NCBI GenBank assembly: GCA_021791195.1
Contig: JAJYXB010000022.1
Span: forward strand, 144,245-208,244
DNA: 64,000 nt
Source: Actinomycetes bacterium
Lineage (GTDB): Bacteria; Actinomycetota; Thermoleophilia; BMS3ABIN01
Direction: 5' to 3'
Shown here: in pieces, positions 40,882 through 49,766 of the stretch
Layout: each line of letters starts with the position of its first letter
Numbering within the stretch: the stretch's first letter is position 1
Made by a program: the position numbers and the translations under genes
Notes under the pieces: model-generated
What the model was told of the DNA's origin: nothing
Database searches by the model: none
The model's input: only the letters and a program-made list of their open reading frames with translations

Positions 40882-41697
40882 ATGGGGACGCAGGTGAGGT
40901 TAAACAATCACGCACTTCTGCGCGTGGAGCTATGTGCGCTGATTTTTTTGCTCCCGGTCATGTTGTTCGGGGGTCAGCTGGCGGCTGACGCGCGGGCGGG
41001 GACTGGAGCCGGCATGCCGGCCCCGGGCGGGAGCGCTCTTTTCACGGCTGGTGGCAGCCTGGCGGTTTCCTACCTTGGACCGCTGAATCAGATCACTGTC
41101 TCCAACCCGGTGGTGACCGCCAACGCGGTTGCCGGCGCCTATGCCTTCCAGGGGGCAACGCTTCAACTCGCGGGCGTGAACCAGGATTATCCATGGGACG
41201 CCACCTTTTACTTCTTTGGCTGCTCGCTCTCCCCGGCTGGGGCGGTCAGCTGCCCCACTAGCGGACTTCCGGTCGCCCGCTATACCGCGACAGTCTCGGT
41301 GTCGGACACGAACGGCGGTATCGCCGATGCCACCGGCAATTTCGATGTCACGTGTAATGGCACGGAACCGCCGCTCGGTCTTTCGCAGACGAACGCTTAC
41401 TGGCAGACATTATCCGATTACCAAAACCGGATTCTCTCGGTTGATTTCTTCATATCGAATCCGTCGATCAACGCAGCCCATGATGTCACTGTTGTCGGCG
41501 CCCCGAGTACCAATGCGGTCATGCTTACCAATCCGCTGCCGCAGCCGGCCAGCATCCCTGCCGGCGCAGACTTCAACTTTACCCTTCGATACATAGTGCC
41601 TGCGGGCATCGCGTCATTCAATACGACCATCTACGCGACCGCGCAGGATATGTGTGGCGCCCGGTTCAGTTATCCGGCGCCGTTTCCAGGCAGTTGA
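40882..41697 (+). CDS. Secreted Ig-like protein with C-terminal WxTLSDYQxRxLSV domain
   Basis: N-terminal signal (LRVELCALIFLLPVMLFGGQLAADARA); SNPVVTANAVAG...SCPTSGLPVARYTATVSVSDTNGGIADATGNF; YWQTLSDYQNRILSVDFFISNPS...LRYIVPAGIASFNTTIYATAQD...YP. Confidence 0.83.
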   Translation: MGTQVRLNNHALLRVELCALIFLLPVMLFGGQLAADARAGTGAGMPAPGGSALFTAGGSLAVSYLGPLNQITVSNPVVTANAVAGAYAFQGATLQLAGVNQDYPWDATFYFFGCSLSPAGAVSCPTSGLPVARYTATVSVSDTNGGIADATGNFDVTCNGTEPPLGLSQTNAYWQTLSDYQNRILSVDFFISNPSINAAHDVTVVGAPSTNAVMLTNPLPQPASIPAGADFNFTLRYIVPAGIASFNTTIYATAQDMCGARFSYPAPFPGS

Positions 41698-41800
41698 CCA
41701 AAACAAAGTCGGCAAGTGGTGATCCGCGATCAAGGAGGTGAATCCGAGGGCACCGGATGGGGGTCAATTTAATCAAGCAAGCACTGAGGAGCGAAGGATA

Positions 41801-44800
41801 ATGAGGAAAATCGGTTTTTTGAGTGTGGTTATCATCCTGCTGATAGCCGCCCTTGCAGTCAATTACGCCAGCGCGGCGACACCGCTGTACGTTTCGCCGG
41901 CCGGCAGTGATACTTCCAACAACTGTCAGTCAGGCGCCACCCCTTGTGCGACCATCCAGTACGCGATTGGCCAGGCGACGGCAGGCGACACGATCGATGT
42001 GGCAGCGGGGACGTATAACGAGAACGTCACCGTTAACAAATCGCTGACGCTGACGGGCGCCGGCGCCTCCAGCACTACGATCGCCGGCGGTAGGACGGGG
42101 ACAACCCCTGTCACGGTGGCGGCCGACGGGGTCACTATTCAGGGCGTCACCGTGACCAATCCCAACGGCGCCGTCGGAATTTACTCCGCTGATCACAGCA
42201 ACTTGACCATCACCAACAACAGCATCACCGGTGTCGGCACCTCTCTCCCGAGCTGTCCGGTCGCCCCCAGCAGTTGCACCGATTCCGGTATCGAGGTGAT
42301 ATCATCGGCGGCCGCTGTTGACAGCGTCAATATCACCAACAACCAGATCAGCGCGATCTCTGGCGCAGATTACACCAGCGCCGCTGGCGTCGCCATCGGC
42401 TGGTCGGGCGGCAGTCAGAGCATCACAAAACTGGTTATTCAGGGAAACACGATAACCAACGTCAAGAGCTCCATTTTGGCCTGGCATCAAGGCCACGGCG
42501 CCTACGGCGTGCTCATCAACCATGGCACCGCCAGCCAGACTGTGGCGCCTCAGATCAAGGACAACCACATCAACAACCTGGAGGGTCTCTGGGCGCACGG
42601 CATAGGCCTGGAAGGGGACACCCCCAACGCGGTCGTGACGGGAAACACTATCGATCATCTGACTGATCATAAATCGCCTGCCGATCCCGATGCCGCCGGC
42701 GTTGAGGTGGAGACCAATCCTTCCGCCAGTACTTTGACAATCAGTGGCAACAGCTTCACCAACATGTGGTGGGGCGTGCGCAATGCCACTGCTCTACCGG
42801 TTAACGCGGCGGGCAATTACTGGGGAGATAACGATCCCAGCAATAACGTGGGCAGCCCCGGTGGCGGCCTCATCGATTATTCGCCCTGGTGGGAGGCGAA
42901 CTATGTAGGAGATCCGCACACGTCTCTCTGGCTCTGGGGCACCAACGACTCCATCCAGGATGCGGTTAACGCGGCGGCCGCCGGCGACACTATCAATGTG
43001 GCGGCGGGCACGTACACTGAGCAGATCGCGGCCGTCGGCAAGGACAACCTGACGATCAATGGTGCTGGCGTAGGTAGCACCACCATCCAGTCGCCGGCGA
43101 CGCTGGCCACGCAGTTTAAGGTCGGCAGCGTCGACCGAAAGCCGGTCGTTTTTGTGACCGGCTCTACGGGAGACGTCATCCAGAACCTGACCGTCGATGG
43201 CCTGGGTCTGGGCGGCTCCAATGTCAGCTTCTCGGGCATCGCCTTCCACAATGCAGGCGGCACCGTCCAGAACACCTCCATCGTCAACGTCGCGCCCACA
43301 CCGCTGGATGGTAACGGCAACGGCGTCGGGCTCTACGTCTACAACGATGACGGGACTGCGCGCACGGTGAACGTGAGCAACAATACCATCAACGCCTACG
43401 GGAAGAACGGTATGGCGCTCAGCGGCAACGGCCTGACCGCGAATGTGACCGGCAATACCGTGACTGGCGCCGGGCCTACCAGCGTCATCGCCCAGAACGG
43501 CATCCAGATGAGCTACGGTGCCTCCGGCACCGTCGCGAACAATACCGTGTCCGGCAACTTCGATACGGACATTACTTACGCTGCCACCAACAACGATCCC
43601 GCATCCGATCCGGATGCCGACGGGGCGGCCGGCGTACTGCTCTACAACGCCAACAATGCCACGGTGTCGAATAACACCATCACCGGCAACCAGTTCGGCG
43701 TCTGGAGCGTTGCCTCAGCCAGCCTGTCAATCCAGAATAACGCCATTACCGGCGCCGCCCATAACGGCAACGGCTTCCCGACCGGTATCGCCATCTGGAC
43801 AAACGACCAGTGGGGTTCGTACTTTAGTGTTCCTGCTGGCGGAGTTGCGACCGCGGGTTCCATCAACGGAAATACGCTGTCTACCCTCGATTACGGTCTG
43901 CTCGTCCGGCAGTACGATGCGGGCGGCGCGACGTCAAGCGTCGTGGCGCATTCCAATAGCATCGCCGCCGGTTCGCTAGACGGCGCGTTCAGTAACTCCG
44001 CCTTCGACGCCCGAGGCAACTGGTGGGGCGACGCCAGCGGGCCATCCGGCGTTGGCACCGGCACCGGTGTCCCGGTTAGTGCGAATGTGAATTACACGCC
44101 CTGGCTCGGCTCGGCCGATCTCACCGCACCGGCGGTCGCCTACGTCGCGCCCACCGGCACGATCAACGTCGGCAATCCGACGGTGACGGCAACCGCGGTC
44201 GCGGGCGCGTCGTCCAGCCTGAGCGCGAAGATGCAGCTGGCCGGCCCTAATCCGGGCAATAGCTGGGGAGCTTACAACACGTATATCATCAGCTGTACGG
44301 TTGACAACAGCGGCAATATCAGCTGCCCCACCTCCGGACTCGCTTCTCCGCTGGTCCCCGGCAACTATACGGCGACGGTGACGGTCGCGGATGGCAATAG
44401 CAAGATGGCCGATTCGACCGGCAACTTCACCATCGTCGACAACACGCCTCCGGTGACCACGGACAACGCTCCGGCCACCTGGCAGAACCATGATGTGACG
44501 GTGACGCTCAGCTGCACCGATGACATCACCGGTTGCGCCTCGACCACCTATGCGGTGGACGGCGGCACTCCCCAGACCGGCAATTCGGTTACGATCAGCG
44601 CTGAAGGCAGCCATACGATCACGTACCACTCGGTCGACAACGCCGGCAACGTCGAAAGCGACAAGACGGCCACGGTGAAGATCGACAAGACCAATCCGAC
44701 GATCAGTGCCAGCGCCACAACAACCAACGGCACATACACCGCCGGTACCTGGACCAACCAGTCCGTGACGGTGCACTTCACGTGCTCCGATTCCGGCTCC

Positions 44801-45547
44801 GGTATCGCCAGCTGTCCGGCTGATGTCGTCTACAGCAGCGACGGTGTCACCGCCACCACCAGCGGCACGGCCACCGACAAAGCTGGCAACAGCGCCAGCG
44901 CCAGCTTCGGCTCGGTCAACATCGACAAGACCGCGCCGGTCGTGGCGATCACCTCGCCGACGCCTCTGTACGTACCTGCCATTACCGGCATGGTGAGCGA
45001 CGCGGCTACTTCCAGCGGTTCGCTGGTGGCCACCATGAGCATCGATGGCGCCGCGGCGACGTCGTGTTCGATCTCGGCGGGCGGCAACATCGACTGCCCG
45101 ATCGGTCCGGGTGTAAGCAACGGCAGCCGCAGCGTCACCATCTCGGTGACTGACGGCGCCGGCAATACGGGCACGACGGCTCCGAGCACGATCGACTACG
45201 AAGCTCATGGCCAGCCCAGCCTGGGCGTCTCGGTGACGCGCGTCTACTGGGCCAGCTACAGCGACTACACCGCTGACCGCCTGAGTGTGGACTACAAGCT
45301 GACTAACGGCTCGACCGGCATCACCGCGGTCAATGTGCAGATCGTCGGCACCCACAGCACGAATGGTGTCATGCTGTCGACGGGCACGCCGGTCGTCGTG
45401 GGCGACATCCTGGCAGGAGCCGGTCAGAGCTTCACGCTCCAGTACCTGGTCCCGTCGGGCACGTCCCAGTTCGTGACCAGCCTGTACGCGACCGCTCAGG
45501 ATCCGACCGGCACGAGTTACAGCTACCCGGGTCCGTATACACCATAA
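41801..45547 (+). CDS. Large secreted protein: parallel beta-helix repeats, Ig-like domains, C-terminal YWASYSDYxxxRLSV domain
   Basis: MRKIGFLSVVIILLIAALAVNYASAATPLYVSPAGSDTSNNCQSGATPCATIQYAIGQATAGDTIDVAAGTYNENVTVNKSLTLTGAG...; RBS gaaggata at 41793. Confidence 0.9.
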   Translation: MRKIGFLSVVIILLIAALAVNYASAATPLYVSPAGSDTSNNCQSGATPCATIQYAIGQATAGDTIDVAAGTYNENVTVNKSLTLTGAGASSTTIAGGRTGTTPVTVAADGVTIQGVTVTNPNGAVGIYSADHSNLTITNNSITGVGTSLPSCPVAPSSCTDSGIEVISSAAAVDSVNITNNQISAISGADYTSAAGVAIGWSGGSQSITKLVIQGNTITNVKSSILAWHQGHGAYGVLINHGTASQTVAPQIKDNHINNLEGLWAHGIGLEGDTPNAVVTGNTIDHLTDHKSPADPDAAGVEVETNPSASTLTISGNSFTNMWWGVRNATALPVNAAGNYWGDNDPSNNVGSPGGGLIDYSPWWEANYVGDPHTSLWLWGTNDSIQDAVNAAAAGDTINVAAGTYTEQIAAVGKDNLTINGAGVGSTTIQSPATLATQFKVGSVDRKPVVFVTGSTGDVIQNLTVDGLGLGGSNVSFSGIAFHNAGGTVQNTSIVNVAPTPLDGNGNGVGLYVYNDDGTARTVNVSNNTINAYGKNGMALSGNGLTANVTGNTVTGAGPTSVIAQNGIQMSYGASGTVANNTVSGNFDTDITYAATNNDPASDPDADGAAGVLLYNANNATVSNNTITGNQFGVWSVASASLSIQNNAITGAAHNGNGFPTGIAIWTNDQWGSYFSVPAGGVATAGSINGNTLSTLDYGLLVRQYDAGGATSSVVAHSNSIAAGSLDGAFSNSAFDARGNWWGDASGPSGVGTGTGVPVSANVNYTPWLGSADLTAPAVAYVAPTGTINVGNPTVTATAVAGASSSLSAKMQLAGPNPGNSWGAYNTYIISCTVDNSGNISCPTSGLASPLVPGNYTATVTVADGNSKMADSTGNFTIVDNTPPVTTDNAPATWQNHDVTVTLSCTDDITGCASTTYAVDGGTPQTGNSVTISAEGSHTITYHSVDNAGNVESDKTATVKIDKTNPTISASATTTNGTYTAGTWTNQSVTVHFTCSDSGSGIASCPADVVYSSDGVTATTSGTATDKAGNSASASFGSVNIDKTAPVVAITSPTPLYVPAITGMVSDAATSSGSLVATMSIDGAAATSCSISAGGNIDCPIGPGVSNGSRSVTISVTDGAGNTGTTAPSTIDYEAHGQPSLGVSVTRVYWASYSDYTADRLSVDYKLTNGSTGITAVNVQIVGTHSTNGVMLSTGTPVVVGDILAGAGQSFTLQYLVPSGTSQFVTSLYATAQDPTGTSYSYPGPYTP

Positions 45548-45587
45548 GCAGGTCGAGTCAGCAAAGCTGATTCAGGATCACGGCAAG

Positions 45588-45618
45588 TGGGGCGGGTCCA
45601 CAAGGATCCGCCCCACAC
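45588..45618 (+). terminator. Terminator-like hairpin after the large beta-helix gene
   Basis: gtggggcgggtcc-acaa-ggatccgccccac; 13-bp stem but no T-run. Confidence 0.45.
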
Positions 45619-45685
45619 TCCACCCGCAAGGAGGAGATTGCCTGAGAAATCCGACGGTTGGCTTTGAGACAATACATGTTAGTTA

Positions 45686-45713
45686 TTGACAAATTCTTTA
45701 ATTTGACTATCGT
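45686..45713 (+). promoter_or_regulatory. Putative promoter upstream of the 42-aa peptide gene
   Basis: TTGACA - 16 nt - TATCGT; start codon 30 nt downstream with AAAGGAGG RBS. Confidence 0.5.
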
Positions 45714-45743
45714 TATGGAACGAACTGAATAAAGGAGGAGCTC

Positions 45744-45872
45744 ATGAATGATGAAAAGAGTCAGCCTGAGCCGTATGTCAAGCCGGAGCTGGTGAAGCAC
45801 GAGAACCTGAAGGACATCACTTTAGCGTGCGCGCGGTGGCAGTGCAGCATCAAGGTTCCGGTTTCTCCCTGA
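45744..45872 (+). CDS. Putative RiPP precursor peptide (lasso-like leader), 42 aa; not in ORF track
   Basis: MNDEKSQPEPYVKPELVKHENLKDITLACARWQCSIKVPVSP; consensus RBS AAAGGAGGagctcATG; leader fits Y-x2-P-x-L-x9-T spacing. Confidence 0.7.
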   Translation: MNDEKSQPEPYVKPELVKHENLKDITLACARWQCSIKVPVSP

Positions 45873-45911
45873 GCCACCGGCATCGGAGTTAGTGATCATA
45901 GGCTGCAAGGC

Positions 45912-48734
45912 TTGGGGACGGGTTTGAGGGAAGGTTTACAAAAAAAGGGAGTTTTTCTCATTGTTTTGGCTGCGTTGGCTCTTCTGGCGCTGCCGGTGTT
46001 GGCGGCTGCTGTTTCGGACTGGACCACCAGCGTCGTGGTCTCCAACCCGTCCGATCAGGTCAATCCCGTCGTCAGTGGCAGTACGGTCGCCTGGCAGGAT
46101 TACCGCAACCAGAGCAGCGGCTGCCCGACCGCGGACAACTGTCTTCCCGCTGACATCTTCGCGCGCACCATGCCGGCCGGCGCGGAGCAGAAGCTGACCA
46201 GCACCCCCAACGGCCTGGATCCCGCCATCGACGGCAGCCTGGTGGTGTGGCACAACTGGAGCACCGGCAAGATCGTCATGGACGACCTCTCGACCGGCAA
46301 CCAGCAGAACGCCAGTACCGCGACCGGCACCATCCAGCAGGTCACGCCCGCTGTCAGCGGCAACAGGATTGTCTGGGTCGATTATCGCAACAGCGCCTAT
46401 TATGGCGATATCTACATGCGCGACCTGTCGCAGCCGGCCGACCAGCCGGTCAGCGTCGCCTCGACCAGCACCTCGATCCCGAATGCGAAGAAGGACAAGC
46501 GCAATCCGGCCATCGACGGCAACATCGTCGTCTGGGAAGACTGGCGCAACGCCTACGAGGATTCCGGCGGCTGGTGGCATAATCCCGATATCTATATGAA
46601 AAACCTGTCCACCGGCGTGGAGCAGCCGGTGTGCACCAACACCTCGGACCAGTACAGCCCCGCCGTTTCCGGCAACCGGATAGTCTGGCAGGATTATCGC
46701 AACGGCAAGTGGGATATCTACATGCTGGACCTCTCCACCGGCGCCGAGACGAATCTCACCAGCGGCAATCCGGACAACGCCACTTCGCCCAGCATCAGCG
46801 GGAATTTCGTCGCCTGGAAAGACAAGACCGCGGCCGGGGCCGAGAACATCGAGGTAAAGAATCTTTTGACCGGCGCAGTGACGCCGCTTACCAGCGGTAC
46901 GGCGTCGCACAAGCTGCCCTCAGCCAGCGGGTCGAATTTTGTGTGGATGGACAGCAGCGCCGGCAACTGGGACATCGCTATCGCCAACGATACGGTCCCG
47001 CCGGTCGTGTCGGCTGTTTCGCCGGCAGGTCCGCTTACCACCACGGCGGCGACGGTGTCAGCGGCATTGACCGATGGCGGCTCCGGCGTCGACGCCAGCA
47101 GCGTCGCGGTAACGCTGGACGGCGCCGCGCTGCCGGGATGCAGCGTCAGCACATCCTCGGTCAGCTGCCCCGTCTCGGGCCTGAGCCAGGGTCCGCATAG
47201 TATTGGCGTAACGGTTAAGGACCTGGTGGGCAACAGCGGCTCGGGCTTGTCGACTTTCACGGTTGACAGCCTGGCGCCGGTCATCAGCGCCGCCAGCCCG
47301 TCGGGGCTGCTGGCCAGCTTTAGCGGCATCAGCGCCGGCTACAGCGACAGCGGTTCGGGCATCGATCCCGCTTCGGCGCAGGTGACACTTGACGGCGCGG
47401 TCATTTCCGGCTGCAATGCGACCGCCAGCTCGGTTTCATGCCAGCCGGCCGGCGTGGCCGACGGTCATCACAACTACTCCATCAGTGTCATGGATATGTA
47501 CGGGAATGCCGCCGCGGGTTCGGGTTCGTTCGATCTGGACACCACGCCACCGGTGATCGACCCGGTTTCCGCTACGGTGACGCCCGGCAGCGGCAATGCC
47601 GTCATCGACGCAGGCCTGAGCGACCCGGCGCCCGGGAGCGGGATCGACACCGGCGCCGTGAGCGTCGAGCTTGACGGCGCCGCCATGGGCGGCTGCACCA
47701 TCACCAGCAGTCACGTGTCCTGCGCCGCCACCGGCCTTGCTTATGGTCCGCATGCGGTGTCTGTAAGCGCCGCTGACGTCGCCGGCAACAGCGCCGTGGC
47801 AACCGCGTCGTTCACCGTCAATGATACGGTGGCTCCCGTGGTCACGCCCGCCAGCCCGATAGGTACCGTGTCCGGCCCCACTACCACGATCACCGCCGCT
47901 TACGACGACGCAGCACCCAGCAGCGGCATCAACCAGGCCTCAGTTGCGGTCCAGCTGGACGGCAGCGCGCTGGCAGGCTGCTCCGTGTCCGCCAGCCAGG
48001 TCAGCTGCCTGACCGGGAATCTGATGGACGGCGCTCACAGCGTCCGGATCCTGGCGAGCGACAATGCCGGCAATAGAGGTGAGTCCGACTGGAGCTTTAG
48101 CGTTAAACCCGGCGCGCCGGCGCTTTCAAACCTGACGCCGCCGGCGGGAGCCACGATCAACAATGTCACGCCGCTGATATCCGCGGGTTATTTTGACGGC
48201 GGCGGCATCGATCAGGCCTCGGTCAGGATCTACGTCGACTCGGTCGATGTGACGCCGCAGGCGGCCGTGGCTGCCACTTCAGTCTCCTACCAGCCGTCGA
48301 AGAGCGCGCTGCTTCGGGACGGGAAGCACGTAGCGCGGGTGGTAGTCGCCGACATGCAGGGGAACGTCACCGATCAGAGCTGGGAGTTCACCGTGACCTC
48401 GCCGAGCATCAGCCTGACACTCGGCAACGTTTACTGGGCGAGCCTGAGCAATTACCAGGCCGGCATGCTGACGGTGAACTACAGGATAGACAATACCGGA
48501 ACATCCTTCTGCAACGCCGGGCAGGTCACGGTCGCCTACGCCTCGAATGCGGTCAGGGCATATGGCCCGCTGCCGGTGAGCCTGGGCAATCTCGCGCCTG
48601 CCGCGTCAGTCAGCTACGATTTCCTCTACCTGGTTCCGCCAGACGTCGGCCAGTTCGTCACCATGAGTTATTCCAACTGCCAGGATGATGGCGCCAATCT
48701 CTTCTGGTTCCCGGGGGCGCCGCCGACCTCCTGA
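45912..48734 (+). CDS. Large secreted protein: TolB-like beta-propeller repeats, Ig-like domains, C-terminal YWASLSNYQxxxLTV domain
   Basis: NPVVSGSTVAWQDYRN...IYMRDLSQP...NPAIDGNIVVWEDWRN...DIYMKNLSTG...SPAVSGNRIVWQDYRNGKWDIYMLDLSTG; tandem SPAGPL...VTLDGA...SCPVSGL Ig-like units. Confidence 0.88.
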   Translation: MGTGLREGLQKKGVFLIVLAALALLALPVLAAAVSDWTTSVVVSNPSDQVNPVVSGSTVAWQDYRNQSSGCPTADNCLPADIFARTMPAGAEQKLTSTPNGLDPAIDGSLVVWHNWSTGKIVMDDLSTGNQQNASTATGTIQQVTPAVSGNRIVWVDYRNSAYYGDIYMRDLSQPADQPVSVASTSTSIPNAKKDKRNPAIDGNIVVWEDWRNAYEDSGGWWHNPDIYMKNLSTGVEQPVCTNTSDQYSPAVSGNRIVWQDYRNGKWDIYMLDLSTGAETNLTSGNPDNATSPSISGNFVAWKDKTAAGAENIEVKNLLTGAVTPLTSGTASHKLPSASGSNFVWMDSSAGNWDIAIANDTVPPVVSAVSPAGPLTTTAATVSAALTDGGSGVDASSVAVTLDGAALPGCSVSTSSVSCPVSGLSQGPHSIGVTVKDLVGNSGSGLSTFTVDSLAPVISAASPSGLLASFSGISAGYSDSGSGIDPASAQVTLDGAVISGCNATASSVSCQPAGVADGHHNYSISVMDMYGNAAAGSGSFDLDTTPPVIDPVSATVTPGSGNAVIDAGLSDPAPGSGIDTGAVSVELDGAAMGGCTITSSHVSCAATGLAYGPHAVSVSAADVAGNSAVATASFTVNDTVAPVVTPASPIGTVSGPTTTITAAYDDAAPSSGINQASVAVQLDGSALAGCSVSASQVSCLTGNLMDGAHSVRILASDNAGNRGESDWSFSVKPGAPALSNLTPPAGATINNVTPLISAGYFDGGGIDQASVRIYVDSVDVTPQAAVAATSVSYQPSKSALLRDGKHVARVVVADMQGNVTDQSWEFTVTSPSISLTLGNVYWASLSNYQAGMLTVNYRIDNTGTSFCNAGQVTVAYASNAVRAYGPLPVSLGNLAPAASVSYDFLYLVPPDVGQFVTMSYSNCQDDGANLFWFPGAPPTS

Positions 48735-48767
48735 GCGGGCGTGAGCTTAAGACGAGTCCCGGCCGGC

Positions 48768-49301
48768 TCAGTGGGAGGCGAGGAAGAAAGAGCGCATGGC
48801 GTAAAGCAGCTGGAACAGGAATCTGGCCAGCGCTCCCAGGCCGGAGAGGCCGGGAATGGGGGAGGCTCCTTGCGGGCTGCTGGTGACGGTGAAAGCGAGG
48901 CACTGGGCATAGGGCGAAGCCTCCTCGTACAGCAGCTGGTGCGGTCCCGGCGCAAATCCCTTGGGCACGCTCACCAGCGCCACGAATGTGCCATCGGCGC
49001 CGACACTCGCCGAGACCCCCTGCGCGTTCGGCGTCTCCCGCCAGTTGAACACTACATCCGAACCGGGACCGACCGTCCGGGGATCGTGCGGCTTCCCCTG
49101 GATGAAGAAGGAGCTTCCCGCCGGGCCGCTGGCGGGCAGTACCTGGAAATTGATGGGGTTGGGGGCGGAGCCCTGGCAGGGGTCGCTGGCCTGCGGCCCG
49201 TTATCGTCGCCAGCCTGGGCGAACGCATGCGCCAGCGGCAGGGCCACAAGCATGGCCACAAGCGCAATGGAAAGCATGAGGATGTGCCGTCTGGTTTTCA
49301 T
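48768..49301 (-). CDS. Secreted hypothetical protein with Ig-like (IPT-type) domain
   Basis: MKTRRHILMLSIALVAMLVALPLAHAFAQAGDDNG...INFQVLPASGPAGSSFFIQGKPHDPRTVGPGSDVVFNWRETPNAQGVSASVGADGTFVALVSVPKGFAPGPHQLLYEE; C-terminal hydrophobic segment. Confidence 0.78.
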   Translation of the reverse strand: MKTRRHILMLSIALVAMLVALPLAHAFAQAGDDNGPQASDPCQGSAPNPINFQVLPASGPAGSSFFIQGKPHDPRTVGPGSDVVFNWRETPNAQGVSASVGADGTFVALVSVPKGFAPGPHQLLYEEASPYAQCLAFTVTSSPQGASPIPGLSGLGALARFLFQLLYAMRSFFLASH

Positions 49302-49497
49302 CCGGTTGCGCAGACCATAAGGCTGCGCTGGCGATCGGTGGACAGATGCCACAATACTGCAATACTTATATCAAAACAGGGGCGGATAAAAAAAATCATC
49401 CGCCGCCTGTTTCCCGCCGGTCCCGAGCTGATATAAACTGCGGGCGACGGTCGAATGTCCTTCGGGACAGCCTGGGCCATGCATGGTATGCATGCCT

Positions 49498-49580
49498 GCG
49501 GGCGTGGCGGAATGGTAGACGCGCCAGCCTTAGGAGCTGGTAGGGTCATCCCTGTGGAGGTTCAAGTCCTCTCGCCCGCA
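49498..49580 (+). tRNA. tRNA-Leu (TAG)
   Basis: GCGGGCGTGGCGGAATGGTAGACGCGCCAGCCTTAGGAGCTGGTAGGGTCATCCCTGTGGAGGTTCAAGTCCTCTCGCCCGCA + CCA. Confidence 0.96.
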
Positions 49581-49589
49581 CCACCTCTT

Positions 49590-49686
49590 GGGGACGTTGC
49601 TTTCCTAACGTTCCTAAATTAGAGAACAAGTTGGTCATCCGGGATCAGCCATCTGAATTTAGGAACGTTAGGAAAGCAACGTCCCC
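49590..49686. repeat. REP/MITE-like palindromic element, copy 1
   Basis: Perfect 31-nt inverted repeat GGGGACGTTGCTTTCCTAACGTTCCTAAATT / AATTTAGGAACGTTAGGAAAGCAACGTCCCC separated by 35 nt. Confidence 0.92.
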
Positions 49687-49766
49687 CATTTGGTTTTTGC
49701 GGCAATGTTGTCTAACATCTGTATTTGATCTCTTTTCCCTGAAAACCAACCGACTATCGGAGTCCC

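Noticed and set aside
40820-40915. TGGGGACGCAGGTGAGG before 40882 and TTGGGGACGGGTTTGAGG at 45911 considered as c-di-GMP riboswitch remnants or a shared leader
   Set aside because: Only a short similarity at N-terminal codons; the GEMM CACAGGGCAAACC half is absent.
41926-45355. Many long antisense ORFs (e.g. 43976-45355 minus, 459 aa; 24811-26622 minus, 603 aa; 55800-57659 minus, 619 aa)
   Set aside because: GC-rich shadow ORFs opposite well-supported genes; low-complexity R/G/A/H-rich translations without domain motifs or RBS.
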